Positions 63,320 to 64,000 of a stretch of 64,000 bases of DNA are shown here, piece by piece (position 1 is the first letter of the stretch; each line of letters begins with the position of its first letter). The notes under the pieces are model-generated. The model did not search any database and was not told the origin of the DNA. It was given only the letters and a program-made list of their open reading frames with translations. Source of the DNA: Trichoplax sp. H2 (lineage: Eukaryota > Placozoa > Uniplacotomia > Trichoplacea); contig NOWV01000009.1 of NCBI GenBank assembly GCA_003344405.1, positions 1,106,525-1,170,524 of the forward strand. The letters run 5' to 3'. The position numbers and the translations under genes were made by a program.

Positions 63320-64000
63320 GTACACTTGTTGAGGTAGTCATGTTTGTTGAAATGAATCTGTTTATATTGTAAGCAAATAAACATGCCGAAATGTTCCAAC
63401 TTCTTTAGGCCAGTCTATTAAGAGAATTCAGTAATGAAGTTATTCAAAGTGGGGAGTAGGTACAGTACAGTATGTTGACTTGATATCCACATTCCAGTTA
63501 TCCTGGAACCTATTATAGTGATTTGATTACAAGAATTTCCTTATTTATAACCATGATTGCAATTTGAACGCGTGTTATTTACAGCACTTGGAATGCGTCA
63601 TGAATTTATTAGTAGCACACAATATTAAGACGACGAATTCAATTTCACTTACGACCAAGTCAAATGGATATGCACAAATGGCGTAGATAAAATACTTGAT
63701 GTTGTCATGTAATCTAGACCTAGTCAATAATTTGGCATTTTGTTTTTATTGATCACAAGTCCATTCCACTTAGTATCATATGAAAATACAACCTCCACTG
63801 TAATAATAGACATAATCTTGGAGAATAATTGTCTAGCGTTCAATTCCATTACATGCAAAAGTAAAATGGGCCAGGGAATGACTAGTAGATCTCCAGTAAA
63901 ATTTCTTATATGCGCGATACTGTATCAATTATACCGGTCATGATGATATCAGTGAATTCAATACTTGATAATTAATCATGCAGTTAGAAAAAATTCGCTA
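63320..64000. other. Presumed intron of the CIB-family gene
   Basis: No second CIB exon seen. A 67-codon ORF at 63740-63943 and a 77-codon ORF spanning the CIB exon in another frame (63099-63332) are not supported as genes. Confidence 0.4.

Noticed and set aside
1-64000. CRISPR arrays, operons, bacterial-style terminators, tRNA or rRNA genes
   Set aside because: The window is eukaryotic and spliced; no regular short direct repeats with unique spacers, no tRNA-like T-loop/anticodon arrangement and no rRNA-like stretch were seen.

Overview
The window is animal nuclear DNA: AT-rich, with genes split into many short exons by small GT-AG introns and separated by long non-coding stretches. An early-branching metazoan fits best, and a placozoan such as Trichoplax or Hoilungia is my guess. 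The reasons are compact introns of about 70-400 bp, ancient intron-rich gene structures, an animal gene set (SL1 subunit TAF1C, LRRC61, a CIB protein, GT31 galactosyltransferases, C-type lectin domains) and a KCBP/kinesin-C type kinesin-14. The taxonomic call is inference from gene content, not a match to a reference.

Layout. 1-4396 (minus): 3' part of a gene for two C-type lectin domains followed by a Ser/Thr-rich mucin-like region that runs off the left edge. About 4.4-22 kb: roughly 17 kb with no recognisable gene, containing several families of degenerate 100-270 bp tandem repeats. 22063-25401 (plus): a complete six-exon fructose-1,6-bisphosphatase. 26815-39487 (minus): a complete gene for a C-terminal-motor kinesin, modelled as 39 exons and 1940 residues, with every splice phase checked by hand. 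It has serine/arginine-rich repeats, a long coiled coil and a kinesin-14 motor, and carries two introns with U12-type signals. 40566-45730 (plus): a TAF1C-like RNA polymerase I factor of about 23 exons, head-to-head with the kinesin across about 1.1 kb that holds an RFX X-box-like site and a perfect CRE palindrome. 47955-about 50336 (plus): an LRRC61-like leucine-rich-repeat gene. 50.3-57.5 kb: mostly non-coding, with one decayed ORF, one candidate exon and a degenerate repeat array. 57562-58794 (plus) and 60486-61664 (minus): two convergent paralogous beta-1,3-galactosyltransferases with a tract that looks gene-converted. 62.1-63.1 kb: a dense array of the palindromic words GTACAGTAC/GTACTGTAC. 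63269-63319 (plus): the first coding exon of a CIB-family calcium-binding protein, cut off by the window edge.

The genes do not form a pathway. The shared-promoter pair (kinesin/TAF1C) and the inverted galactosyltransferase pair are the only local arrangements that look meaningful. The strongest unusual signals are the two adjacent minor-spliceosome introns in the kinesin motor domain, one with an unusual 3' end; the repeat-expanded N-terminus of that kinesin; the galactosyltransferase conversion tract; and the palindromic GTAC repeat family.
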